Assembly: GCA_947463095.1 (NCBI GenBank)
Contig: CANHRE010000023.1
Location: 1-35,624, forward strand
Length of the DNA: 35,624 nt
Direction of reading: 5' to 3'
Origin: Flavobacteriales bacterium
Lineage (GTDB): Bacteria > Bacteroidota > Bacteroidia > NS11-12g > UBA955
Shown: positions 1 to 7,835 of the stretch, piece by piece
Numbering within the stretch: position 1 is the stretch's first letter
How the letters are laid out: each line of letters opens with the position of its first letter
Program-made: the position numbers and the translations under genes
The notes under the pieces: model-generated
Databases searched by the model: none
Told to the model about the DNA's origin: nothing
What the model saw: the letters and a program-made list of their open reading frames with translations, nothing else

Positions 1-1203
1 CTGATCCTGTAAGAATTGCTGGGCGATGGCCCTGCCGAACAACTCGGCATCTGTTGCCGGCTTGCCATAAGCGTAGTCCTGTAACTCGGTATTCTCAAAC
101 ATCACACAAAGCAGCAGGTGCTTTTGACGGAGTTTGCGCAGCAAGGGCAGGGCCTCCTCGAGCATAGGCAGGCTGTCAAAATGGGTGAATAAAACCAGGA
201 GGCTGCGTTGCCGGATGAGCTTGGTCACGGCGCGGTACAACAGTTCAAAATCGGCTTCGCGGTTGCGGGGCTGTTGCTGGTAGAGTGCCTCTTGGATGTT
301 CCTCATATGGCCGGGTTTTCTGTCGGCAGGCACAAAGCGCCCCAGAACATCGGAAAAGGTCATCAGACCGGCCTTGTCGTACTTTTGTATGGACAGGTTG
401 CACAGGGTGAGGCTGCTGTTGATGGCATAGTCCAGCAGACTCATCTGCTGAAAGGGTGCGTGCATCATGCGGCTTTTATCCAGGATGCAATACACCTGCT
501 GAGCCTGTTCATCACCGTATTGGTTCACCATCGGTTTTCCCCGGCGGGCAGTGGCCGACTGGTTAACCATGCGCGCGTCATCGCCCTGCCGGTATTCCCT
601 GATATGTTCGAATTCATAACCATGGCCCAGCTTACGCTGTTTCCTGATGCCATAATGCGAGGCGGTGTGGGGCAGAGCATGCAGGCTGTATTGTTTCATC
701 TGCGCCACGCTGGGGAACACGTTTACGGAGCTTGCTTCATCCAGGGTAAGCCTGCGCTGCATGAGGCCCAGTGGTGAGCTGATGTATACGCGCAGGAAAC
801 CGAAATCATGCCGTCCGCGTTGAACTGCTCTGAGGTGGTAGCTGCAGTTCAGTGATTGCCTTGCGACAAGCCTGCAGTTGATGCTGTGGCCGGGAAGGTG
901 CAGCGCCGGAGGCTGCTCATCATAGATGCGCAGCCTCCAGGTTTTACCGGTATGGTTGTGAAGGCTGATGTTCACCGGATGTTCATCACCCAAACCCCAG
1001 GTTTTGCGGTGGCTTCGCTGCGCAGAAACAGGTTGTTCCGTGCCGAATACAACTACGAGGTCAAGCAGGAGGACAAGTGCGCAAAGCCCGGCGGCGCCGG
1101 GGATAAATAGCCAGATGACGGGCCAGAGGTAAGCCGCCATGAACAGCACTGTAAACGTGCCGGGAATCAGATAAAAACGCCGAGGCAGGAACAGGTTGCC
1201 CAT
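1..1203 (-). CDS. DUF58 domain-containing protein (partial, 3' end outside window)
   Basis: The reading frame is open from an ATG at 1203 to the left edge, giving about 401 codons with no stop. The N-terminus has two hydrophobic stretches (about residues 12-30 and 33-54), then a beta-rich region. The DUF58 signature lies at about residues 190-225: an EFEHIREYRQGDDAR-type block followed by a SATARRGKPMVNQY-like block. After it comes an ILDKSRMM segment that resembles the first metal-binding loop of von Willebrand A folds. DUF58 proteins are membrane-anchored VWA-like proteins that are usually encoded beside a MoxR ATPase. Here the start lies five bases after the moxR stop, so the two are surely cotranscribed. 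The molecular role of the family is poorly defined; envelope or protein-complex assembly is the usual proposal. The C-terminus is not visible. Confidence 0.93.
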   Translation of the reverse strand, partial: MGNLFLPRRFYLIPGTFTVLFMAAYLWPVIWLFIPGAAGLCALVLLLDLVVVFGTEQPVSAQRSHRKTWGLGDEHPVNISLHNHTGKTWRLRIYDEQPPALHLPGHSINCRLVARQSLNCSYHLRAVQRGRHDFGFLRVYISSPLGLMQRRLTLDEASSVNVFPSVAQMKQYSLHALPHTASHYGIRKQRKLGHGYEFEHIREYRQGDDARMVNQSATARRGKPMVNQYGDEQAQQVYCILDKSRMMHAPFQQMSLLDYAINSSLTLCNLSIQKYDKAGLMTFSDVLGRFVPADRKPGHMRNIQEALYQQQPRNREADFELLYRAVTKLIRQRSLLVLFTHFDSLPMLEEALPLLRKLRQKHLLLCVMFENTELQDYAYGKPATDAELFGRAIAQQFLQDQ

Positions 1204-1208
1204 GGTGT

Positions 1209-2192
1209 TTAGCGCGGCACTTCGATGCTGCGGAATAAGGCTTCAATAACGTCTTCAAGCAACACGCCGTCCATGTCGCTTTCGGGCTTCAGGATGAGGC
1301 GGTGGTTGAGCACAGGACCTGCCATGCTGCGGATGTCATCGGGGGTGATGTAGGTTCTGCCTTCCATTGCCGCAGCAGCCTTGGAAGCCCTCACCAGGGC
1401 GAGGCCGGCGCGTGGCGAGGCGCCCAGGTACAAATCCGGATGCCTGCGCGAGGCTTCCATAGCTTGGGCTACATAGCGCAGCAGCTTATCTTCAACATGC
1501 ACCTGTGCTACGGCCTTGCGGCAACGGATCAGCGTTTCTGTATCAAGGACAGCCTCAAGGGTGTGCTGAAGACTGCCGTTGAAGTCACCGTGGAAGCGGC
1601 TGAGTATGGTAAACTCATCATCCGCGTTGGGGTAGCTAACCAATATGCGGAACAGGAAACGATCCAGTTGGGCTTCTGGCAACCGGTAGGTGCCTTCCTG
1701 CTCAATGGGGTTCTGGGTGGCCACAATCATGAAGGGCTGGGGCATGGGATAGGTTTTACCGTCGGCGCTCACCTGCTGCTCTTCCATCACCTCAAAAAGC
1801 GCTGCCTGGGTTTTTGCCGGTGCCCTGTTGATTTCATCAATAATCACCATGTTGGCAAATACAGGTCCCGGCTTGAAGGTGAATACCGAATCGCGCAACT
1901 GGTACACCATGCTGCCGGTAACGTCGGCGGGCATCAGGTCGGGGGTAAACTGAATGCGTGTTGAATGCAGGTCAAGGGCCCTGGCCAGCAAACGCGCCGA
2001 GAGGGTTTTTGCCAGACCGGGAACGCCTTCAATGAGCACATGGCCATTGCAGAAAAGGCCGGCAAGCATCAGTTGTACCATGGCTTCCTGGCCTGAAAGT
2101 ACCTTGTTTAGTTCGCTGAACACCTGAGTGGCTGCTTGTTGCACCACCGCGGTAAAGTCCTGTTGCTCAGGTTGATTGGGATGAAAGTCCAT
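1209..2192 (-). CDS. moxR: MoxR-family AAA+ ATPase
   Basis: 327 residues, the usual MoxR length. Walker A is GVPGLAKT at residues 56-63, Walker B is IIDE at 117-120, sensor 1 is ATQN at 158-161, and a DRF motif with the likely arginine finger is at 177-179. The MoxR-specific EEQQVSADGKTY and EQEGTYRLPEAQ blocks are intact, so the enzyme looks active. MoxR ATPases are cytoplasmic chaperone-like machines that act with VWA-domain partners; the DUF58 gene directly downstream is the probable partner. The start overlaps the end of the DUF4350 gene by 26 bases, pointing to translational coupling within a five-gene minus-strand operon. Substrate unknown. Confidence 0.97.
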   Translation of the reverse strand: MDFHPNQPEQQDFTAVVQQAATQVFSELNKVLSGQEAMVQLMLAGLFCNGHVLIEGVPGLAKTLSARLLARALDLHSTRIQFTPDLMPADVTGSMVYQLRDSVFTFKPGPVFANMVIIDEINRAPAKTQAALFEVMEEQQVSADGKTYPMPQPFMIVATQNPIEQEGTYRLPEAQLDRFLFRILVSYPNADDEFTILSRFHGDFNGSLQHTLEAVLDTETLIRCRKAVAQVHVEDKLLRYVAQAMEASRRHPDLYLGASPRAGLALVRASKAAAAMEGRTYITPDDIRSMAGPVLNHRLILKPESDMDGVLLEDVIEALFRSIEVPR

Positions 2193-3471
2193 GATTTTTC
2201 TTGTGAAATTGGGAATAGAATGCGCTGAGGCCTTCAGCCCAGCTGTGCAGGTCAGCCGCGCGTAATGGTGTTTGTGATTCCAGCGTGAGGGCTTTGCCGA
2301 TCAGTTTGTTGATGAAGATTTCATCCATGCCGCTGTGCGCTACCAGGTCGGGTATGAAGTCCGGATCACCCGGTTTGCTGCGCAGCGAATAGGCGCGCCT
2401 TGTAAAACCTTGGAAATGCTGCCATTGTATGGTAAACAGCTTCTTGTAGTTCCCGCTGCGGTAAAACATGAGGCCAAGCAATCCCGCGTATTCCAGACTG
2501 CTGTTTCTCATATCGGGTGGGCTCGGGATGATGCGTTGCATGCTCCTGGCGCCAAAAAGCAGCAGCAGGCCAATGCCCGCCAACAGCGTGTACCACGCAG
2601 CGCGAAGTGCTGGCTGCGACTGTATGTAAACCAGCGGATTGCCCGAACTGTTTCCCGAAGGTTCATAGTCTTGTCTGGGTAGTTTGGCCGCCTCATCCCA
2701 AATGAGCGTATGTGCCGGGTTGAAATGGCGCATCACCTCCATGGCGTAGTGCATGCCTTCCGCTGTAAACAACTGCCGGTTGCCGAAAACCATGGGGTTC
2801 AGATGCAGATAACAAAATCCTTCCCCTATGCGTAGCCGGAAGAAATAGGGCTCTCCGTATTGGTTGTCGCCCAAAATGGCTGCCTTGTCTTTTAGCGGGC
2901 CGCTGAACTGCAGCGCGGTAGAATCGCTGAGCTTGATGTTTCCAAGCGCTATGGAATTCCAGTTGTATGCCTTAAACGTATCGCGCTCGAAATAACGGAA
3001 GCGAAAGAGGCCCTTTGCTATTTCCGGATGTCTGAGCCTCAGCAGCATGGTTGTTTCATGACGGGTTTTAAAGCGCCAATCTAGGTTCAGCGACTTCAGC
3101 AGCGCCGCTGGGATTTCATTGGTGATGAGGAACAGACTGTTGCCTTTGGAAGCATAGCGCAGCAATAGGTTTAATTCGCTTTCCAGGTAATAGGGTTTTT
3201 CGCCGGCAAAGAGGTAAACGGATGGCTTTGTAGCCCATTGTGTGCTGTCATGCAGCAGGCCGACGGATGTTCCGTTTTTCCGAATGGTTTCCGTTTGGGT
3301 GAAATACTGTACGCAACGGCGGTAAAAATGCGACAGGTCATAGGGCTGTTCCTTGTCCATGCGCAGGCTCTGCTGCCAGTTGTATGTATTGTCTTTCCCC
3401 AGGAACAGCCACAGGATCAGGCCTATGGCTGCCAAGGTCGCAAAGAGCAGGAGGTTCCGGAAGTAGTACAT
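2167..3471 (-). CDS. DUF4350 domain-containing membrane protein
   Basis: 434 residues. One membrane segment lies at about residues 7-24 and a second at about 291-308, so the region between is probably periplasmic. Residues 43-120 fit DUF4350: a predicted alpha/beta region with PSVYLFAGEKPYYLES followed by LLRYASKGNSLFLITNE, a pattern related to glutamine-amidotransferase-like folds. After the second membrane segment a cytoplasmic tail of about 125 residues is rich in aromatic and basic residues. The family is regularly found between DUF4129 and MoxR genes in Bacteroidota, exactly as here. It overlaps moxR downstream by 26 bases and starts four bases after the DUF4129 stop. No enzymatic function is known. 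Confidence 0.85.
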   Translation of the reverse strand: MYYFRNLLLFATLAAIGLILWLFLGKDNTYNWQQSLRMDKEQPYDLSHFYRRCVQYFTQTETIRKNGTSVGLLHDSTQWATKPSVYLFAGEKPYYLESELNLLLRYASKGNSLFLITNEIPAALLKSLNLDWRFKTRHETTMLLRLRHPEIAKGLFRFRYFERDTFKAYNWNSIALGNIKLSDSTALQFSGPLKDKAAILGDNQYGEPYFFRLRIGEGFCYLHLNPMVFGNRQLFTAEGMHYAMEVMRHFNPAHTLIWDEAAKLPRQDYEPSGNSSGNPLVYIQSQPALRAAWYTLLAGIGLLLLFGARSMQRIIPSPPDMRNSSLEYAGLLGLMFYRSGNYKKLFTIQWQHFQGFTRRAYSLRSKPGDPDFIPDLVAHSGMDEIFINKLIGKALTLESQTPLRAADLHSWAEGLSAFYSQFHKKNHGLSSQST

Positions 3472-3475
3472 GGTT

Positions 3476-4186
3476 TTACCTCTTGTACGGTTTTATCTGG
3501 GCAAGGCAGGCGTGGAAAAGGCCCGCATAATGGCGGTATTCTGCCTCCTGTGGCTGACGACCGCCATACCTGCAGTGCTCATGGATGAGGGAAAGGGAAG
3601 CAAGCTGCGCAGCGAAAGGACTCTGGGCGCATTCCTGAAGTATTTGCCTTGCTGTTTTATGCCGGCTTAGTTGAATCCATGATGCATCCTGTAGGGTCAA
3701 CAGCAACAGTTGATAGTGGCATCGGATGGCTTCACTGTATGCGCCTTTTTCCTCCAGTTCTGGAACAGATTCCTGAAGCTGCTGAGGGCTGAGCGGCTGT
3801 TCGTGGGCTGCAGTTGAGGCATCATGTCGGAGTGGGCCTGCACGTTCAGCACTGCGCCTATTTCGTGTGGTGAACATGAGGTAGCCCAACGCCAGCAGCA
3901 TGAAAATGGTTAACGTTATAACGGTGGTTCTGAACCAGGATTGACTCCAAAGGGCGGAGCCCGAATTTCCTTTGGTCGTAAATTCTTTGTTGGCCGGAGT
4001 GGCGGCTTCGCGGTAATCGTTACGGGCGCGCGCCTGTTCTATGGATTGTGCGTTAGGTGCAGCGCCATGAAGCAACTCCCCTTCGTATCGGTCTTGCTCC
4101 GTTGCCGCAGAATACAAGGCCGCGGCCCAAACCAATAGCAGGAATAGTGTCGCAAAACGAGCAATGTTATTCTGCTTCAAAGCCAT
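3476..4186 (-). CDS. DUF4129 domain-containing membrane protein
   Basis: 236 residues. A membrane segment or uncleaved signal lies at about residues 10-27, a periplasmic stretch follows, and a second membrane segment at about 87-106 ends in a basic TTRNRR patch. The C-terminal part (about 148-225) matches DUF4129: a helical domain with YSEAIRCHYQLLL, SRHKTARQIL and a HEHCRYGG...EAEYRHY block. In the family this C-terminal domain is predicted cytoplasmic. It overlaps the upstream SpoIIM-like gene by 20 bases and leaves four bases before the DUF4350 start. Probably part of the membrane assembly used by the MoxR/DUF58 pair; this is inferred from context only. Confidence 0.83.
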   Translation of the reverse strand: MALKQNNIARFATLFLLLVWAAALYSAATEQDRYEGELLHGAAPNAQSIEQARARNDYREAATPANKEFTTKGNSGSALWSQSWFRTTVITLTIFMLLALGYLMFTTRNRRSAERAGPLRHDASTAAHEQPLSPQQLQESVPELEEKGAYSEAIRCHYQLLLLTLQDASWIQLSRHKTARQILQECAQSPFAAQLASLSLIHEHCRYGGRQPQEAEYRHYAGLFHACLAQIKPYKR

Positions 4187-5969
4187 GAATGGTGCGGCGC
4201 GGTTTCATGTTGCGAATTTCATTGAGCAGGGCGGGGGCTTCATGGATTTCCCTGAGGGTGAAGGCCAGGAAGCTGAAAGATAGCAGCATCAGTCCTGCCA
4301 GTAAACTCAGAACGAAATAATAAAAGATGCCAAACATCCATAGGCTCAGTTCAACGTTGATGCTTGCATGCCACGACATCCAGCCGGCTATGGTTTCAGC
4401 AAGAGGCGATAGGGGAATTATATAGGCAAAAAAGAGCAACCCGAGCAACAACAGGTAAACCGAGAACGTGCGCGGAAGGCTGCCGGCGTAGCGGATAAGC
4501 AGGGTGAAGGCCTGCAGTGGCCGGCCACGGGTAATCCATATGCCCAGGCACATCCACAACAGCAGTAAGGGTACAAGGAACAGCAATGTGGTCCAGGCTT
4601 CAGCGTGCAGCAGGAGCAAGGCAATGCTGATGGGCAGGGCTATGATTCCGCAGCGGCGCAGCGCGAAGCTGAAGGCGGGCTCTTGGATCTGGAACCAGCT
4701 GCGACAGCTGATGCTGAATGCGGTTATCAAACCGCTAAGCCACAGCAGGCTGGGCAGCAACAGTTGGGGGAAAGTACCCAACACAAATCCGGATTCCGGA
4801 TGTGTGTAAAGCAGAATACCGAAGCTGCTGCCAAGGCTCCAGCGGATTACAGCGTACAGCAAAACTGCTGCAAGAAATGCCATGGACAGGAATCCGGTTG
4901 TCAGCCGGCGCAGCATCAGCATCGACTGAAACAACATGCTGCCCGGACTGTGAATGCGCTGAACGTCGGGCTCAAGGAAGCCGCTTTGTTCAGGTACGGG
5001 TTCCTTTGTTGTGTTGGCTGTGCTGTTGTGAAATCTGTTCCAGGGAATCCATACAAAATAACCAATCATACCGCAAAAGGATCCGGCAATGATGGAAAAG
5101 CGAAGCAGGGCAGACATGTCGCCGTAGCGGGTGATGAATGCTTCAAGCCAGGCTGCCAGCAAGATGATGGGTACACATCCCATCATGAGTCGGATGCTGC
5201 GCCGTGCAGCGATATAAAAGCTACGGCGGCGGCTCATGGTTCCCGGAAAAAGCAAGCCGCTGCCCAGGCTCAGCCCTGCGCTTCCGGCCAGCACCATGCC
5301 AAGTATTTCCAATGTGCCGTGCAACCAGACCGTGAGGTTGAATTCCCATGCCAATCCGCGGCTGTAAAAGAAATACATGAAGGTGCCCAGCATAATGCCG
5401 TTGGACAGCAAAATCATCACCGTACCGAAGGCCAGAAAGGCCCCCATCACATAAATGAGGGCCACCACCTTCAGGTTGTTGACGGCTATTGTGAAGAACA
5501 TAGAGCCGGGGTCTGATGACTTGTAGATGCCCAGCGGGTCGCCCGCAGCAATAAGTGCCTTGGTTTTCTGAACATAGTCAGCTCCGAAAATCAGTTCGGG
5601 GAACTCAGGGTATTTGGCACTGCTCAGCATGCCAATCAACACTGCCAGCAATAAGATACCCGCAGCAATGGCCATGGAATGACGCGCCTGATAACACATC
5701 AAGGGTATCTCGTCCAGCCAGAATGACCTGAAGCGCTCTCTCCAGGGTGCTCTGGTTCTGAGCAGGGGTTCATATAAACGCGTGGCGAGGTTGTTCAGGT
5801 AGTGTTTGATGCTGCGCTGCCTGTAATGGGTACGCGCATAAGAGAGGTGATCGGTAGTTTCAGAAAGTGCATCCCGCCACGCCAGCGGGTCACGGCTTGC
5901 TGAAACAGTGCGCAATTCAAGTTCCCGCCACGTATTTTTGTGTTTGCGAATAAAACGGGATTCCCTCAT
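4167..5969 (-). CDS. SpoIIM-like (DUF95) membrane protein with extra C-terminal membrane domain
   Basis: 600 residues. The first roughly 325 match the stage II sporulation protein M family as found in non-sporulating Bacteroidota: a soluble helical N-terminus (MRESRFIRKHKNTWRELE), a first membrane helix at about 98-117, then several helices with the conserved FNLTVWLHGTLEILGMVLAG segment. The family usually ends near there. Here the frame continues without interruption for about 270 more residues with at least six further hydrophobic segments (about 350-590), which looks like a second membrane protein fused in frame. The start ATG at 5969 lies 30 bases from the start of the divergent RDD gene. 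A weak minus-strand -7 element (TATTCTTG, reverse complement of 5976-5983) sits seven bases upstream of it. First gene of the operon running to the left edge. Confidence 0.85.
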   Translation of the reverse strand: MRESRFIRKHKNTWRELELRTVSASRDPLAWRDALSETTDHLSYARTHYRQRSIKHYLNNLATRLYEPLLRTRAPWRERFRSFWLDEIPLMCYQARHSMAIAAGILLLAVLIGMLSSAKYPEFPELIFGADYVQKTKALIAAGDPLGIYKSSDPGSMFFTIAVNNLKVVALIYVMGAFLAFGTVMILLSNGIMLGTFMYFFYSRGLAWEFNLTVWLHGTLEILGMVLAGSAGLSLGSGLLFPGTMSRRRSFYIAARRSIRLMMGCVPIILLAAWLEAFITRYGDMSALLRFSIIAGSFCGMIGYFVWIPWNRFHNSTANTTKEPVPEQSGFLEPDVQRIHSPGSMLFQSMLMLRRLTTGFLSMAFLAAVLLYAVIRWSLGSSFGILLYTHPESGFVLGTFPQLLLPSLLWLSGLITAFSISCRSWFQIQEPAFSFALRRCGIIALPISIALLLLHAEAWTTLLFLVPLLLLWMCLGIWITRGRPLQAFTLLIRYAGSLPRTFSVYLLLLGLLFFAYIIPLSPLAETIAGWMSWHASINVELSLWMFGIFYYFVLSLLAGLMLLSFSFLAFTLREIHEAPALLNEIRNMKPRRTIHGFEAE

Positions 5970-5999
5970 CCTTTACAAGAATAAACCAATGACGTGTAC

Positions 6000-6722
6000 A
6001 TGCGCAACCTGGTCGTCAACACCCCTGGGAATGTTCGTATAGAATATGCGCTTGCTTCGATAAAGCAACGCATCACCGCATTCGTGCTGGATGTCTTGTT
6101 TTTGGTTTCTTTTCTTGTGTTGGTTCTGGTACTTCTTCAGGTTTCGTCTCTTTGTTCCGAGGACATCAACAACGCCATCCTTGTGGGGATTTTCCTCAGC
6201 TACACATTGATTTGCGAGTGGTTGATGTTTGGATATACCCCGGGTAAACTGGTATTGGGAATCCGGGTGATGCGCCTGGATGGGAGGCCGATGGAGTTCG
6301 CGGATTATTTGTTGCGCTGGTTGTTTCGCAGCGTAGATATTTATTCTTCCGCAGGAACCATAGGGCTGGCCATGGTGGGCAGCACCCCTTACAGACAGCG
6401 TTTGGGTGATGTTCTTGCGGGAAGTGTGGTGGTGCATGGCGGTTATGGTCAGTCGCCGAAGCTGAATGAGCTCTTGAAGATGCCGGTGAAAAGCGATGCT
6501 GAGGTGCAGTTCCCTAAGGTGCGTCTGCTGAGCGAGGAAGATGTATTGTTTTTGCGAAATGTGCTGATTCGCGTGCAGCGCCATCCGAACAAAGCACACA
6601 AAGAAGCACTCGAAACATTGGCTGCAGCCATGGAAATCCGACTGGATATCCGCACAGGGGGCATGGAGCCAAGGCTCTTCATACAACAGCTGGTAGAGGA
6701 TTACGTGGCCCTTACCCGCTAG
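6000..6722 (+). CDS. RDD family membrane protein
   Basis: 240 residues from the ATG at 6000; a GTG at 5994 in the same frame would add two residues and is less likely. The RDD domain covers about residues 12-150. Motifs visible are SIKQRITAFVLDVLF at the first helix, GYTPGKLVLGIRVMRLDG between helices, LLRWLFRSVDI, and YRQRLGDVLAGSVVVHG. Three hydrophobic segments are seen. The C-terminal roughly 85 residues are soluble, charged and helical (LSEEDVLFLRNVL). RDD genes are common next to SpoIIM/MoxR clusters, where this one lies divergent with only 30 bases between the starts, so the two promoters must overlap. The stop shares its last base with the first base of a possible GTG start of the next gene. 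Confidence 0.92.
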   Translation: MRNLVVNTPGNVRIEYALASIKQRITAFVLDVLFLVSFLVLVLVLLQVSSLCSEDINNAILVGIFLSYTLICEWLMFGYTPGKLVLGIRVMRLDGRPMEFADYLLRWLFRSVDIYSSAGTIGLAMVGSTPYRQRLGDVLAGSVVVHGGYGQSPKLNELLKMPVKSDAEVQFPKVRLLSEEDVLFLRNVLIRVQRHPNKAHKEALETLAAAMEIRLDIRTGGMEPRLFIQQLVEDYVALTR

Positions 6723-7630
6723 TGTGCCTAAGGACATACCTTTGCAGCACTTTGCAGCATCGTTTATTTCCCCTGTTCATTGTTGTTGTTCTCGGCCTGG
6801 TCTGGGGCTCTTCCTTTATCCTTATTTTTATGGGATTAAAGGCTTTTGCACCCGTACAGGTTGCAGCGCTGCGCCTCATGTTCGCCGGATTTTTTATGAT
6901 GCCGGTGGTATGGATGTACCGCAAGGAAGTAAACCGCGACGCATTGAAATTCTTATTCTTGTCTGGCCTGATAGGCAATGGCATACCCGCATTGCTCTTT
7001 GCCACTGCCGGTAAGATGATCCCCTCGGGCATCAGCGGAGTGTTGAACAGCCTTACGCCGCTGTTTACGCTGTTGTTCGGTTCCTGGTTTTTCGGCGTGG
7101 CCATCCTAAAGCGACATATCTGGGGCGTATTCTTTGGATTGGCCGGCGCAGCAATCTTGTTGCTTCCCGGGTATTTCATGAAAGACGAAAAAATCATGAA
7201 TCCTCTTGGTGGTATTTTAGCCATCGTTGCCACCATGTTGTATGGCATCAATGTGAACATCATCAAGCAAAAACTCGGCCACCTAAATCCCTTTATTGTA
7301 AGTGCATATCCCCTAGGATTTATGGCCCTTTGTGCCCTGCCTGTTTTTATAGCCTCCGGCCCGGGGCGCAACTTTGCTGAACATGAGGCCGTGGCCTGGT
7401 CATCAGTGGGTTACCTGGCCGTTTTAGGCATCGTTGGCTCGGCGCTTTCGCTCATCATCTTTAATATACTCGTGCAGCGCACTACGGCATTATTCGCTAG
7501 TACCAATACATTTATCATTCCCGTGGTTTCTGTTGCCTGGGGATTGGTATTCCATGAGCCGTTCGGATGGAATGTATTGCTTGGATTGCTGCTGTGTTTT
7601 ATAGCCATCTGGCTGGTGATGAGAAAATAA
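6722..7630 (+). CDS. EamA/DMT-family transporter
   Basis: About 302 residues with ten hydrophobic segments in two EamA repeats. Family landmarks are GLVWGSSFILIFMGLKAF in helix 1, LRLMFAGFFMMPVVW in helix 2, GISGVLNSLTPLFTLLFG in repeat 1, and ASTNTFIIPVVSVAWG followed by a FHEPFGWNVLLGLLL-type end in repeat 2. DMT proteins are inner-membrane exporters of small metabolites such as amino acids; the substrate cannot be told. No ATG precedes the first helix. The GTG at 6722 overlaps the RDD stop by one base, while a TTG at 6752 lies directly after a perfect TACCTTTG promoter element at 6737-6744 and may be the true start. The gene may therefore have its own promoter and a very short leader. Confidence 0.93.
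   Translation: MCLRTYLCSTLQHRLFPLFIVVVLGLVWGSSFILIFMGLKAFAPVQVAALRLMFAGFFMMPVVWMYRKEVNRDALKFLFLSGLIGNGIPALLFATAGKMIPSGISGVLNSLTPLFTLLFGSWFFGVAILKRHIWGVFFGLAGAAILLLPGYFMKDEKIMNPLGGILAIVATMLYGINVNIIKQKLGHLNPFIVSAYPLGFMALCALPVFIASGPGRNFAEHEAVAWSSVGYLAVLGIVGSALSLIIFNILVQRTTALFASTNTFIIPVVSVAWGLVFHEPFGWNVLLGLLLCFIAIWLVMRK
6737..6744 (+). promoter_or_regulatory. Bacteroidota -7 promoter element upstream of EamA gene
   Basis: TACCTTTG matches the TAnnTTTG consensus exactly. It lies after the RDD stop and inside the longest possible version of the EamA frame, arguing for the TTG at 6752 or a later start. No clear -33 element is visible, so the call rests on the -7 match and position. Confidence 0.45.
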
Positions 7631-7809
7631 CTCGGTTCTCTTTAGTACATTGATATATAATGCCGGTGGCACGTTATTCCGCTAGTTTTTTTGTGGTGTT
7701 TTTAACATGTTGACAACTGCAGTATTAAATGAACCTTAATTATGAGTTTATTCAATGGTATTGTCAAAAGGTTTAATACGATGAATTGTGAAATCATGTG
7801 GATAAGTGT

Positions 7810-7817
7810 TATATTTG
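7810..7817 (+). promoter_or_regulatory. -7 promoter element of the large T9SS protein gene
   Basis: TATATTTG matches TAnnTTTG and lies 18 bases before the ATG at 7836. A TTG at 7786-7788 is 21 bases upstream, the expected place for a -33 element. The upstream 7631-7809 stretch is AT-rich and shows nothing else I can name. Confidence 0.65.
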
Positions 7818-7835
7818 CCCAAACAATCGCACAAC

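Noticed and set aside
1302-1964. 220-codon plus-strand open frame
   Set aside because: Antisense to moxR, whose Walker and sensor motifs are intact.
4605-5516. 303-codon plus-strand open frame
   Set aside because: It lies antisense inside the SpoIIM-like gene, is rich in Gln, Ala and His without domain character, and has no promoter.
5973-6737. 254-codon minus-strand open frame
   Set aside because: Antisense to the RDD gene, His/Gln-rich; the RDD motifs fix the real coding strand.
6712-7371. 219-codon minus-strand open frame
   Set aside because: Antisense to the first EamA gene; not hydrophobic and without motifs.
7631-7835. Possible small gene or RNA in the 205-base gap
   Set aside because: AT-rich with a promoter at its right end, but no open frame with a start and no strong hairpin.
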